Shown here: in pieces, positions 36,465 to 48,490 of the stretch
How positions within the stretch are numbered: the stretch's first letter is position 1
Layout: every line of letters begins with the position of its first letter
NCBI GenBank assembly: GCA_944474755.1
Contig: OX104115.1
Location: 63,740,648-63,804,647 of the forward strand
Reading direction: 5' to 3'
Length of the DNA stretch: 64,000 bases
DNA from: Limnoperna fortunei
Lineage: Eukaryota; Mollusca; Bivalvia; Mytilida; Modiolidae
Program-made: the position numbers and the translations under genes
The notes under the pieces: generated by a model
Seen by the model: only the letters and a program-made list of their open reading frames with translations
Database searches by the model: none
What the model was told of the DNA's origin: nothing

Positions 36465-37988
36465 CACCTCCCATAACAAAAAGGAAATATGCAAATATTT
36501 CCTAAAGACTCTAAATATAATTAGTAACACTATTACGATTATAAAATAGTAGACAAATCAAGCATATATGACATATAAACGAATATATTTAACATGCAAG
36601 TTCAAAGTTTGGCGAATACACATCTATGTACAGTACAAGTTTCTTTCCACGACGTTTCATCATCGGTTTGCACGGATATGTAACGCACACAACATCAGGT
36701 ATAAAACGGAATATAGCAAATGTTAATGTTTATGTCCTCATTTCCTCACTTCTTCACAACTTCGGAACAACATACACTTTATTGTGCTTGTCTTCTATAT
36801 CACGTGTTCTATACACAAAGCATTGTCATTGCAACGGGATTTGACTGACTGTCATTATTACATGTAGAATAACTTCTTCGCATATATCGAATGTCAATGT
36901 TCTGAGTTCATTCAGAGTTCGTTTATGTACATGACGGCACTGTTTATCTTCTTAACCGATTTGTAATCTCGGATAAAGTTGTTTTACAGTGAAATGTCCT
37001 TCTTCACTATTGGCTTTCCCATTCTTTGATGACAGAGCCGAGGCAGCGTTTTGCTCATCTCGGTTGACGGGTTCATCGTCATCCAGTTTTACTGGTATTA
37101 TCACCATTTGGTTAACTGCTTGAAGTTCATGTTGACAGTTTTGGTTCCCAGATATAGGAGAAGATTCCGTTTCCTCGTTCCCACTCTTGACTAACTTTAT
37201 AATTTTGAAGTAATAACAGCAAATTTAATTTAAAGAAAAACAACAGCAGTTCTCAAATTAGATTGAATATAATATCTAAATAGAAGTAGTTAACATACGC
37301 TCTATCTCTGTATTTACCCACTGTGTATTTACCTAATTAAAATATTTAGTACACAATGAATTTCCATTAACCTCTCGTTTGGTACTAAATTTATTTCATT
37401 CATAATATGAAAGTATTATAAATAATTTATTTTATTCTCCTATATATTTGTCCTATATCGTCTGTTTAATTTAGTTAATTAAATATCATATTTTAAACCA
37501 TCTGAAAGGTTATACAAATTTCACTCACGCTAATTTTAGCCGTATGGAAATACCTTTCAGAATCAATTATAATTTATTTTATTCCCACGCTAATTTCATT
37601 CATGTTTAACATGTTTACTATAAGGTCATCAAGTTTACTATGTGCCATAAAACTCCCGACAAAACAATAAAACTATTTGACCTTTACACACTGATAACGA
37701 GAACACTGCTGTAACTGCTGTGTCAATTACGCACCAAATTTATGCAGTCGTTGACATTGTTATGTCTACACATATTTTGAAATAATTATGAGAGGATAAA
37801 ACGAATTAAAAGATGTAAGTAACATTATTATTTATATTTTGTTTGAAATTGTGTTATAATGTTACACAAAAATTGACTACATTAATTTTGCAATTTGTTC
37901 GTCAATGAAGCCTTTCTTTTTATTTCTGTTCGGTGATACAAGAGCAGTATTAACTAGCATTTCATCGGAATCAGAATTTTCATTTAAT
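36465..37988 (-). other. Ty3 element 3' region between pol and LTR
   Basis: AT-rich, mostly closed in all frames except the 90-codon open frame at 36952-37224. No envelope features (signal peptide, fusion peptide, C-terminal transmembrane helix) were found. Confidence 0.6.
36952..37224 (-). CDS. Unrecognised open frame in the Ty3 3' region
   Basis: 89 codons free of stops between TAA at 37225-37227 and TAA at 36952-36954, with no upstream ATG (first Met about halfway). Begins CCYYFKIIKLVKSG and is acidic and Ser/Asn-rich further on (KLDDDEPVNRDE), ending VKQLYPRLQIG. Composition is GC-richer than its surroundings. It could be the last exon of a captured host gene or of a spliced accessory ORF; GTTAG near 37190 might serve as an acceptor. 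No family recognised. Confidence 0.35.
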   Translation of the reverse strand: MCCYYFKIIKLVKSGNEETESSPISGNQNCQHELQAVNQMVIIPVKLDDDEPVNRDEQNAASALSSKNGKANSEEGHFTVKQLYPRLQIG

Positions 37989-40900
37989 TCATTTGTTTGG
38001 TTCTTTACTTGTTTCTTTAATTTCTTGGGCCTTTTGTCTTAATCTTTTCTTTAATTCAAACAAGGGTATGTCTTCTTCGGAAGACCAGTCGTCTCTTTCT
38101 TTTTTATAATGTTTGGTGATTCGAGACAGAGGAATATTGTCATCTGAGGATTCGTCTAATGAATCCTGTTCTTCAGATGATTCTTGAGGAACAACATAAG
38201 TAGTTTTTCTTAAAGGGCGACCTAATTTCTCCTTAGGGAGATCCCATTCAGGAATATTTGCTGGTCTTATGTGTCTAGCATGTGCCTTAGTTGACTCACC
38301 TGTTAATTGATTCTTAATAATAAAACTCACTGGTGACCTTTGTTCTACTATCCTGTCATAAGGTGTCCACTTACTATCTAATTTACCTGTTCTGCGATGG
38401 TTTTTAAGGTAAACGGCATCACCTACCTTCAAATCAACTTCTTGACTATCCTTGTTTGCATATTTATTTTGCCTTTTCTTTGCTTGTTTCAAATGCTTAC
38501 GAACCAAAGCAAAAGATCTATGCTGTTCTTGTAATGCAATCTTTTGAAATTCCTCACCTGTATATTTCCTCCTTGGTTTCAAAATATTGTCTAAGGGAAG
38601 GACTGGATCCCGGTTGTACAAGAGATAAAATGGCGAGAAACCTGTGGATTCATTGACATGAAACCTGTACGCTGCTAATGTTTGATTGAGGAAAATGTCC
38701 CAAGACGATGTGTCTTGCTTTATTTTCTTAGAAATAATATCATGCATTGTCTTGTGAAACCTTTCAACCTTTCCATTTCCCTGGGGGCTGTAATATGAAG
38801 TAGTAACATGGTGAATGTTAAGTGCCTCAAGAGTTTCTTTTACTGCCTTATTAACTTGTTCGCTTCCGTTGTCAGTTAAAATTTGTAATGGCGAACTATG
38901 TACCAGAAAAATTTCGTCAATACCCGGTGTAAGTAATTGAACGATGTTTTCTGCCGATTTATCAGGTACAGAGAATGCTTCCGGCCAACCAGAGTACAAG
39001 TCAACGAAAGAGACAATATATTTATTACCCGACAATGTTACAGGGTAAGGGCCAGATAGGTCAAGTCCTATTTTAGCAAAAGGGTATGGAGGTATATCAG
39101 TCTCTTGTAGTGGTGGTTTCAATTTTCGTGCACTTCTGGTTTGACATGTAATGCATTTTTCTATGTATTCATTTAGCTCTTTATACATGTTTGGAAAATA
39201 ATACTTCATTCTCATAGTGTCATATGTCTTGTCAAGCGCCATGTGACCTAAGTGATCATGATATTGTTTGATCACAACAGGTTTAAGCGTTTCAGGTACA
39301 TACAGTCTTAATATGGGATCAGTATCTGCATTTGACAAGAAATAAATAATGTCATCAAGAATAATAAATTTCTGATTCTCAGTTTTTGTAGCAGTTCCCC
39401 CTTTTAATCTTAGCTTTAGTTCATGTATAGCCTTATCTTCGTCTTGTTCTTTACTTAAATTTATTTCTTCAGGTAAATTTAACTCTGGTTTACAAAGGTC
39501 ATCGTAAGTGTCAATATCGCAGCTTGCAAATTTTCTGGGATTAAATAGATTTGAGTTCAACGTACTTTTTTCAAAGGTTCTTTCATCTATGTCTACGTTT
39601 TCGTCAGAGGTCCCTTCGTCCAACTCCTTGTTATTATCCACATTGGGAATTCTAGACAATAAGTCTGCACAGGAGTTTGCTGTTCCTGCAATGTACTCGA
39701 CTTTGCAGTTATAACCAGCAATTCCGAGGGCCCATAACTGGATTTTCTTGTTCTGCATCGGAGCGTCTAAAATATATTTCAGAGGCTTATGATCAGTTTT
39801 AATAACAAACTCTGCATTATGCAAGTAGTGATCTAACTTTTGTAATGCATAATGTATTGCAAAAGCCTCTTTTTCAATCGTTGACCATTTGACCTGCGAT
39901 TTACTCAACTTATGAGATAGAAAATAAATTGGTTTTTCTTCTCTTTCGACTGTCTGAGTTTAACAAGCTCCTATACATGTGTCACTGGCGTCAGTATAAA
40001 GGACGTACGGCTTGTTTGGGTCAGGATAGGACAACAATGGAACTACTGTTAAGCTATTCTTAAGAAAATCAAAAGCACTTTGACAAGCATCATTCCATTT
40101 GAACCGTGCATGCTTTCTTGTCAACAAAATCAGTGGGTTTTTTTTTGAAAAGTTAGGGACAAATCGCCTGTAATAACTACACATTCCCATAAAACTTCTA
40201 ACCTCACTGACATTTTTGGGACTTGGTAATGTCTTAATTGCTTTTACTTTCTTAGGATCTGGTTTAACTCCGTCTTGATTAATAACAAATCCAAGATATT
40301 CAGTCTCACTTTGAAAGAAACTACATTTCTTTAATTTCGCTTTTAGGTCATGTTGCCTAAGCCTGTCAAAAACTTCTTTAATATGAATTAAATGTTCCTC
40401 ATAAGTTTTTGAAAAAATTATAATATCATCAAGATACGCTGTTGCAAAGTTACACCATTCTAAAACAATATTTGCCAGTTCCTGAAAAATACTTGGTGCT
40501 GTACTTATTCCGAATGGCATAACGTTAAAATGGAACAACCCCTTGTGACAGGCGAACGCTGTCTTTTCCTTATCTTTCTCATCAATCAATACCTGCCAAT
40601 AACCGGACTTTAGATCGATCTTTCCAAAGAATTTTGAATTTCCTAACAAAGATAAAATATCATCAATCAGCGGGAGAGGGAAAGAAATTGGTTTTAGGAT
40701 CTTGTTCAATGGGCGAAAGTCTACCCAAATTCTCTTTGTTCCGTCCTTTTTGTCAACTACCACAAGACCAAAACTGTAGGGACTACGCGACCTTTCAATA
40801 ATCTTTGCGGATAACATTTCATCTATTGCATCATCTACAATTTTACGTTTATTTAACGGAATTCTGTATGGTCTTCTTTTGATTGGGGGATGATCACCCG

Positions 40901-41819
40901 TGTCTATTGTAAGTTTAACAGTATCAGTATGACTGAATTCAGAATCTTTCTTAGCAAACACATCTTGATTTGTACTTAATAACCTATCTATGTCTGCCTT
41001 ATATTCTTCAGGCACACTAGGATCTGATAAAAACTCTTGTTTATCTTCTATAGTAATTTCATTTACACTTTTAACATCCTGACGTGTCAATTTCTCACCT
41101 TTTCCGATAACTGTGCCTCTCTTCAATCTAAAACATATGTTGGTATGATTTATTACCATGACTGGTATTCGTCTAGGATTTCGTACCTTTGTAACTGACC
41201 TACATAAAATTACGCCTGGTTCTGCACTTAAATAACTATTTTCAAGGTCAGATATTTCTAATGCATCTAACTCATCAAGGTTGAAGCCTTTGTTTAATTT
41301 TACTGTACAAATTGTAGTAGTTTGGGGTTTCAATAATGTTTTCTTAGTTAATCTTAGAATTGAAGAAATATGAATATCCTCCTCTAGCCTAATATATGTT
41401 TTATTAATTCGTAAATAACTAAGATCAAAATATAATCGAATTCCATTTCGTTTCAACCAATCAAATCCTAAAATTAAATTTCTGTTTATACCATCGACAA
41501 TAAAAAATTTATGTTTTAACAATAAATTCCCCATTTTAAAGGAAATATCAGCACAACCTAGTACTGATAATGTTTTTCCTGAAACACCCTGAATTAAAGG
41601 ACGCAAACGTGTCACTTTAGGTTTATCTTTCAAATTGTCAAATATTTTTCTGTGAATTAAAGATATTTCTGCTCCTGTATCAACCAATGCCCGAAATCGT
41701 TGTTTGCCAATTTGTAAAATACAAGAATTTGGTTTACCTGCCAAAGAAATTTTGAACTTTTTAACATTAAATTTTTCATTATTTCTCTCTCCGACGGCTT
41801 CATTTCGAAGAGAGTTCAT
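37989..41819 (-). pseudogene. pol: Ty3-type pol polyprotein, one in-frame stop
   Basis: 1277 codons in one frame. Aspartic protease LVDTGAEISLI (residues 45-55). Reverse transcriptase with KIDLKSGYWQV (Asp402) and YLDD (462-465), the catalytic pair intact. RNase H starts LYTDASD at 608, then a TAA at 39960-39962, after which the same frame continues with TDHKPLKYIL and ADLLSR. Integrase follows: HHCC finger (HLGHMALDKTY ... CITC), then DLSGP, LTDNG and GKVERFHK giving the D-D-E residues, then a GPY/F-like module (WTPYDRI ... ARHIRP) and an acidic tail. The ATG at 41819 overlaps the gag stop as TAATG. Without the stop the ORF would be full length; it makes a truncated protein as read. Confidence 0.92.
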
Positions 41820-42723
41820 TAGTTTCCCTGCCAGACATCAGACTTCACTGATTCACGATTGGGACATTCATTTTTCCAATGACCTTTTACACCACGCCCC
41901 CAACACACACTTTCTGCTTTTATATTGGTTTTGGGAGGAGTTTTATGTGTATCATGATTTGTACGCCCAAAACGTGGTTGTTGGAGTACTTCAATTTTAT
42001 GTATAGGTTTAACTTTACAATCTTTTCCCCAATGACCTATTCTTTTACATTTATAGCAACGTTTTCGTCTGAAATGATCGCACTCCATAGGAGATTCATC
42101 GCTAGGAGGAGTTTTCAAATTATGATTTTTATTATACTTTTTGGGCTCAATTTCATGTCTTAGAGAAAAACGTTTCCTAATGTTTTGTTCATGGGCGGAA
42201 ATTTGTACGGCCTCGTCAAAAGTTTGTGGGTCTTCTATTAAAATTTTCATTTTTAAATAGTCATGAAATAGCCCATCTAAAAATATGTTTATCATTTGTT
42301 GTTCTACAACTGGCCTATCGCCTGGTTGAGGGTAAGCATCTTCGGCAACATTTAATAATCGTTCAGCGTACAACTCAACACTTTCATTTGGTCCCTGTTT
42401 GGTTTTTCTTAAAACAGCAAATGCCTGATATGGATCAGTTATATCCGCGAATCTAGTTGTGAGGTTTCTTTTTAGTACATCCCAACTGGGATTTTCCCTT
42501 TTATTTTCTTGTTCTGTTAAGTACCTTCTCACAAAATCTGCTACAGGTCCTGAGCAACTTTGATACGCGACCCTGGGGACATCCTTATCATTTAGATTAG
42601 TTAATTTAGCATATTTTTCTATGCTTTTCACCCATTCCTTAAACTGTTTTGACCTAAAATTTGAGCCTGTTGTTCAGCAATTCGCTGTTGAAAAAGCAAA
42701 ATGTTTTCGTCGAAGTTAGCCAT
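41819..42723 (-). pseudogene. gag: Ty3-type gag with frameshift
   Basis: An ATG at 42723 reads MANFDENILLFQQRIAEQQ. Within about 25 codons (near 42640-42660) the frame shifts to the long 270-codon frame that runs to TAA at 41821-41819. That frame has the capsid-like region, then zinc knuckle CYKCKRIGHWGKDC and a second one, CWGRGVKGHWKNEC, where the second Cys is Arg (TGT to CGT). Pol lies in the -1 frame with a one-base stop/start overlap, fitting termination-reinitiation or frameshifting. Confidence 0.88.
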
Positions 42724-42820
42724 AAAGAGAGGTACTTGAGAAAAACGAAACTCCTACCTTTGTTTTTGGTTTGACTGTCTGTAACTTCTCAATCTCTTTG
42801 GTCTATGCTGGCCTAAGGTT

Positions 42821-42839
42821 GATCCTGGTCACGGCACCA
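42821..42839 (-). promoter_or_regulatory. Candidate primer-binding site
   Basis: Minus strand TGGTGCCGTGACCAGGATC, 11 nt inside the 5' LTR. TGG start fits a tRNA 3' CCA; the tRNA was not identified. Confidence 0.5.
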
Positions 42840-42850
42840 GAACGAATCAC

Positions 42851-43666
42851 TGTAGTCCTACGGTACTGGACAGGGCTGGCCTTCCAATGACTTCGCGTTG
42901 TGTGTTGGTTGTAGGAACACGTAACCGTTATACTGGTATACCAACACTGGCCGTAATTGACTAACTCAGTTTGTTAATAAAATGTATTATCAGCAAAGCG
43001 TCAATACAGAACAATAAAGTTAATTTAACAATAAAAGGTTGCCAAATCCAAAATATAACTTCAACAGTTTTCCTAACAGGGTTTAAGAGCAGGCTGAAGA
43101 GGGTTGGAAATTGCGCTGCTTATATAGACCAGTAAAAATACGACGCAATTTCCATCACTTGCAGCCAGGTCATACGAGGTTACAGTCGCAGAGACGCAAT
43201 GTCTGGCTCTGCACCTGCAGTCTTGAATACACAAAAGCAAATAACTATTTTGAAAAAAAACCAAAATGAAATGTGACAAATACATATCACTAACACTAAC
43301 ATGGTTGGCCCAAGTTACATTGTTTGTCAATCAATTGAATCGTCGTGCAAACACCCTCACCCAATATGGTAACAGTACTGATTGTACCTTACGGACCTAC
43401 CACGATCGCTGGTTGACATTATTTATATTACAGATAGTTTTGGAATTAAAACTTGTCAATAAGGCTCTAATTAGATAATTTGTTCAAAAATACTATCAAG
43501 CCAGAGTACAAACTTTTAACGCAATGCACTTTAAAGATAAACATCATACAATTACAGATAAAATATGTTAAAATAGTTAAAATATAATATTTAATTAATG
43601 AATTAAATATTGAAAAATTATTTTAAAATGTTAACAACTTCCGGGTTGGAAACCCATAGTGTTACA
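42851..43666 (-). repeat. 5' LTR
   Basis: Starts TGTAGTCCTACGG and ends GTGTTACA on the plus strand. It carries the element's presumed promoter. Confidence 0.95.
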
Positions 43667-43756
43667 CAGTGAGAATCGAACCCGCAATCTCAGTGTTGAC
43701 AGACCACGTGATCAATAGTAGACGAACTACCTTGACCACTCGACCACCGAGGCCCC
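43667..43756 (-). mobile_element. SINE copy 6, 5' half
   Basis: GTGAGAATCGAACCCGCAAT through GACCACTCGACCACCGAGGC, the head and Pol III boxes of the SINE begun at 35468. Confidence 0.95.
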
Positions 43757-43814
43757 TCGCGTATAAAGGTCATGACCAACAAAGTGTATAATATGTCATC
43801 TTCACCACATATAT

Positions 43815-43990
43815 GGTAATTAAGAACTGCATATAAAGTAGTAAGCATCCCATGTAAAGTAGTAAGCACCACATATAAAGTAGTAAGCACCACATATAAA
43901 GTAGAAAGCACCGCATATAAAGTCGTTAGTAAGCACCATGGTAAGCACCGCATATAAAGTCGTAAGGACCGCATATAAAGAACTTTTCAT
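43815..43990. repeat. 21-bp minisatellite, about seven units
   Basis: Units of AGTAAGCACCACATATAAAG plus T with variants. As 21 is a multiple of three, frames through it stay open, which creates a false 94-codon ORF. Confidence 0.85.
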
Positions 43991-45595
43991 ACATAAGGCG
44001 GCCATGGGGTTCCGTAATTTATATTTCATTCTTTAATATTTTAATAATGTACTTGTTTACCATTCTTGCCAATATGAACAAATCGATATGTAATTATGTA
44101 ACAGTCAAGCAAACTACGTGGTTTGTTATTTATTTGGATAATTATTTTAATAAACGTGTTACTTTCATATATTCACCCCGAACAGTAGAACTCGTTCGTC
44201 GCACACCACCCAATTTTACGTCATTAATTTTTGTTACCAACATACTGCGCATAATGTGTGATGCGTAATACGGGTATAATTTTAAAGTAAATTTTACAAG
44301 AATACAAAAAAGATAAGATCTTTAGTGGGAGTAAAAAGTGTACGATAAATTGTAGGATAAACATTATAATAAGGGAGTGACTTTACATAAACACGATATA
44401 AGGACTCCGCCTACTCTCGCCTTTTCTCGGTTTCTTAGTCTCGACATTATATTGTGTTTATGTCAAGTCACTTCACTAATACTATATATTTCTAAAGCCG
44501 CTAAATGTTAAACAGCTGATTTCTAACATACCCCAACTTGCGATGGGTTTTGTACCGAAACTGTACCCTATATATAAATAAATGAATAGTATGCCCTTAA
44601 TAATGCAGGAAACATATAAGTATTTTAACGTCTATACTTAACTGAATAATCTTAAAATAAATTATCAATAGAAATTTTTTTAAGTGGGCTATTCTGTGAA
44701 TAGTGCATATTTAAGATGTGATTCTTAAACATTTTCTTGTTTGACGTCCACTACTATTACAAAACAGGTTAACAAATACGTAGCTACACTTCAAACTTAA
44801 ATATAATTGCTCAAAGATGGGACATGTTCATTTAACTGACTATAATTTTACTTAAAGCATCTGTGAAATTACATAGCCAATTATTTTAGTCGCAAGATAA
44901 ATTTTATATTTTAATTTGTTGTTTGAAGAACATTGATTTAAAAAAAAATAATAATATAAAACTATTCTGGAATAAAGATCATTACAGTGCTAATGTCATT
45001 TTCTTTACTAAATAGTAATAGCATTTTTACTCTGCATTATCGTTCTAATTTGTGACATGTGTAATTCATTTGTCAATATACAATGACTACGTGACTACGT
45101 TAGTCTTGAAATGAAGGTACTACATAGCTTTTTAAGGGCCTCTTAATTATACGTCGTCGGTCGTATTTGTGTAAATTTCGTTTTATATTTTAATTCTAAA
45201 TCTCTGAAACTAGACCTTTGTACGGATAACCCACTGCAGATCAACCGAACTTCTCACCAATACGCATCATTATGCCTAGTTGTGTAAACAACGACATATA
45301 GTATTACTCCAATAAAAGCTCTCCTCCTTTGAGTCAAATGTCAGTTACATGAATACTTAATTTTAACATATATTCTCCTTAAAATCGTTTATAGTTTGCA
45401 TTAAAATATAGAAAACATTAATGGTTTAATACGGTAATTCAAATGACCCCTTTAACTATATGAATGGCATACAGCAAGTTCTTATTGTGTGAAGTCTATG
45501 GCAATGACGGCAGCCAGATGTGTATACAAAACTATCTTTATTCGTTAAAAACAGATGACAGAATGATATACGATTATCCGAATACAAGTATAATG
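43991..45595. other. Gene-free AT-rich stretch
   Basis: No domain-bearing ORF or exon pair seen. Confidence 0.5.
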
Positions 45596-45601
45596 TAAAC
45601 A

Positions 45602-45754
45602 TCCACGCTCTTGCAGATTTCGCATGACTTTGCGGCAAAGGGGAGTTTACAATTAAATTCTAAGAAATCAAAAGTCATGTTTGTTGGAAGACGAGTTAAT
45701 CCATGGTTGCTCGTTGACGACAACATTGAAGAGATGGCCGAGTATAAGTACTAA
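45602..45754 (+). pseudogene. Non-LTR retrotransposon RT fragment
   Basis: A 51-codon frame reads GSLQLNSKKSKVMFVGRR, WLLVDDNIEEMAEYKY and stops. 'LNxKKSKVM-x-VG ... I-E-YKYLG' is the thumb-side segment that follows the YADD motif in LINE reverse transcriptases. Only this piece remains. Confidence 0.65.
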
Positions 45755-46160
45755 TGGATATTATGTAAACAGGGTGCTAAAATCGAACCACAACGTAAAT
45801 ACCTACCTCAAAACGAACCACAATTTATGTTCCTACCTCAAAGAAAAGATGGGGAATACGCTTAATTATCTTACTCGCGTTCTTGGTGAACACGGTGATT
45901 TTAACAGAGTAAGTTTTTGTAATGTTTTTCAGTACTTAAAAAATAGCCTTGACACATGCATGCGCCGTCCAGGCACCTTTCTCATCGGCAAATCGCTGAT
46001 TGAAAGTTGGGAACATCGGGAGATTAAAATAATCTTTAATACAAAGATGAACATTCCAAAATTTGCATGGGCCAGTAGCGGCATTGATAACCCTCAAAGA
46101 GCTTCTTATTGTATGGACTCCTTAGACTACCGGACAATATATTATGTACACTTGTTTTAA
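45755..46160 (+). CDS. Open frame without recognised homology
   Basis: The frame open from 45681 stays open to 46160 (159 codons from its ATG). Its first part overlaps the LINE fragment in another frame. The later part includes FNRVSFCNVFQYLKNSL and IESWEHREIK, with no known motif. An AACCACAA...CTACCTCAAA segment is locally duplicated near 45785-45845. Probably transposon-derived or accidental. Confidence 0.15.
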
Positions 46161-46195
46161 ATGAACTTATTATACATGACAATAATTGTCTCGGA

Positions 46196-46432
46196 TACGT
46201 GTGCTGGCAGAGTGGATAAGATAGTTGGTCTGCTAATGATCACGTGGTCTGTCAACAGTAAGATTGCAGGTTTTAGTCTCACTGCGGCCAATGTGCGCGT
46301 CTCCAATCTTAATTGGAAATGATTGCAAATTTTGCTACCATAGATCGGGGTTTTCTCCAATATAAACTGGACGCCATGATATAGATGAAAAAAGTGCAGA
46401 TAGTGGTGTAAAACAACATTCAAACAAACAAA
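46196..46432 (+). mobile_element. SINE copy 7, diverged
   Basis: GATCACGTGGTCTGTCAACA, TTGCAGGTTTTAGTCTCACT, GGGGTTTTCTCC and CTGGACGCCATGATATAG then CAAACAAACAAA. Confidence 0.8.
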
Positions 46433-47639
46433 TTCTCAGATACGTACAAGACATAGAAAATCTTAGAGACAATTTCAGTTTCGAAAAATTGATTCCCAAT
46501 TAGGAAATCTACACGGGATGGGTTACTTTTAAGGAAAACAAATAAGAGTAGCTTAAACTTGTATGTAAATTGTCATGTGCAAATAGGTAAACAGGAACAT
46601 TTGTACGATACATACAACCTCAAATAATCACGGTTGAAGTTGCTGGTATGGACAGACTGTTTGGTCTTAACAAGAATCTCGTAAGGATGGCGATTTAGGA
46701 TAATTAAGCGTTTAAAATAAGTTTTTTTTTAAATAATACTGCTTTTTGCTGATAACTTGTTGTTTTGAACCAGTCTGAAAATATTACATAATTCTGAATT
46801 ACGAATGATTTCAGTAAACTGGATAAAGATACCCAATTTATGTGTTCCCTTATTATTTTGTTTTATATTTAAGAAGTAAAACATTTGACATTAACAAATA
46901 TTATTGCAGAGCTAACACTAATATCAGCGAGAAATATGGCAAAGTGGCATTCAGATTTCGAACCAGTTATCCAGAAGAACCTAGTCTTTATCTGTTCACA
47001 CAATTTATTGATCTTTTTTAAATTATACGTAGGACAATGTTCCAGATGATTAGAAATATTGGAGTATTGTATACCCATATTTTTGTTTAATTCACTTCAT
47101 TTTAATACCCGTGCATGCAGAATACATTTTGTCAGTATTTGCGTTTCTTAAAATTTGTCATAACACCTACAAATAAAGATATATTTGAATTGAAACGACG
47201 GATGTTTCACATAAAATGCTTGTAGATAAAAATATCATTATATTTGTATTTAATGGTTGGTTCCGGTTTCGCTTAGAAACAGTTAAAAAGACATCTTTAA
47301 TATCTTTTTCCAAAGTCTCATGCGTAGGTTTATAAGTATAAAAGTCTATATTTGTTTAAGAGTGCATTAAGAGCTTGGTTCCCGTATTACTCGATAACCA
47401 TTCAAGGTGCTTATATATAATATTATATAACAAAATTTCTTACATACATTTTACATGTATTAGGTAGGAATCAATTTTTGAATCATAACGAGGTTCCATC
47501 ACGTAAATGCTAATATCTGTTTTTTTTGTTTTATTTTTTATGCTTTTTTTACCACTGGACTAACTTTACTAAATATGGAAACACTAAGTACTATTTGAAA
47601 AAGACCATTTACATCTCAATAATTTGATTAAACAAGAAT
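46433..47639. other. Gene-free AT-rich stretch
   Basis: Nothing supported. Confidence 0.5.
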
Positions 47640-47828
47640 TTACAATCTACAGAACGGAGTATGCCCTTTTGGCTCGAGCGACACACCATTGCAAGAGGCA
47701 ACGCATTGTGTAGACAATGGCAAATCTGCATCGCTTATTGTCTGGGTAGGTAGTGGACTAAATTTTAAACGGCCATCAAGCTTTGCAGATGAACGCTGAG
47801 TGGCTTGCTTACTGCCGACTGCACCCAC
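47640..47828 (-). CDS. Unrecognised small open frame
   Basis: 62 codons, GC-richer than the surroundings, beginning MGAVGSKQATQRSSAKLDGR and ending KGHTPFCRL. Amino-acid use looks protein-like (few rare residues, Ser/Thr/Ala-rich), and the reading is open upstream of the Met for a few codons. No domain recognised. It may be a repeat-borne coding fragment or one exon of a gene. Confidence 0.25.
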   Translation of the reverse strand: MGAVGSKQATQRSSAKLDGRLKFSPLPTQTISDADLPLSTQCVASCNGVSLEPKGHTPFCRL

Positions 47829-48289
47829 TCTTGAACAGCCGACACGTAAGAGGGCTGAGACGGACGGGATTATCAGTCAGAAAAAGGGCTTTTATTATGT
47901 TGTTAATTCGGATATGGGATAAAATTGATATGATAATGATAGCAATAATGGAAATAACAAAATCTTAATATCTTAAAGTTAAATAAATAAATAAAATAAA
48001 ATCTAAAAACACACACCATAACCATATATTATCAGAAAACACAGAAAATCTTTTTTTTAAAGAATGCATACATTTGTATAAAAACTTCTTTCACTTAACA
48101 TCAAAGAAAACTAAACTTAATTATGTTTAATGATAAAACAACACTGCAAGAAGGCTGTTTTAATGTAATGAAATTCTCGATTTAAAAAAAATACAAATGA
48201 CGTTCTATTATCGTCAGCCAATATATTATATGATATATCGACCTTTAACGCATGTGTCATAAAAATTATTTCTCCAATAAAGATAGTTT

Positions 48290-48490
48290 CCCATAATTTC
48301 GCTTTGTCTAAAGCTTTAATAACGTAAAAGAGATGTATATCATGTTCGAATTTTGTATAAATAGATCGTTTGAATTTTGTATCTGCTAGATTGCGAGTAA
48401 TATGACTAAATTTTGCCGTTAATCCGACAAATCCGACAAGTAACTCGGATTATAACGACAGTAAAATTCGGCATACCCGTTTGCAAAACC
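48290..48490 (+). repeat. Dispersed repeat, copy 1
   Basis: Matches 60615-60830 (AAGCTTTAATAACGTAAA, GCCGTTAATCCGACAAAT). It contains the inverted pair GCCGTTAATCCGA / TCGGATTATAACG. Confidence 0.75.

Larger units (their letters stand above)
35642..43666 (-). mobile_element. Ty3-type LTR retrotransposon, nearly complete
   Basis: 8.0 kb with two LTRs, gag and pol in the order protease-RT-RNase H-integrase, which defines Ty3-type (Metaviridae) elements. LTRs of about 820 bp begin or end TGT...ACA and differ by only about 2% by eye. CAGT (35638-35641 and 43667-43670) is the target duplication. Only a few lesions: one frameshift in gag and one stop in pol, so insertion is comparatively recent. 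About 1.5 kb between pol and the 3' LTR is unexplained. Confidence 0.95.

Noticed and set aside
36626..36844. Plus-strand 72-residue ORF
   Set aside because: Lies antisense in the Ty3 3' region, with no domain or conservation argument.
38456..38656. Plus-strand ORFs within 38-42.5 kb
   Set aside because: Antisense shadows of gag and pol.
43690..43974. 94-residue ORF with LTTLYVVLTT repeats
   Set aside because: Product of the 21-bp minisatellite, whose length keeps a frame open by arithmetic.
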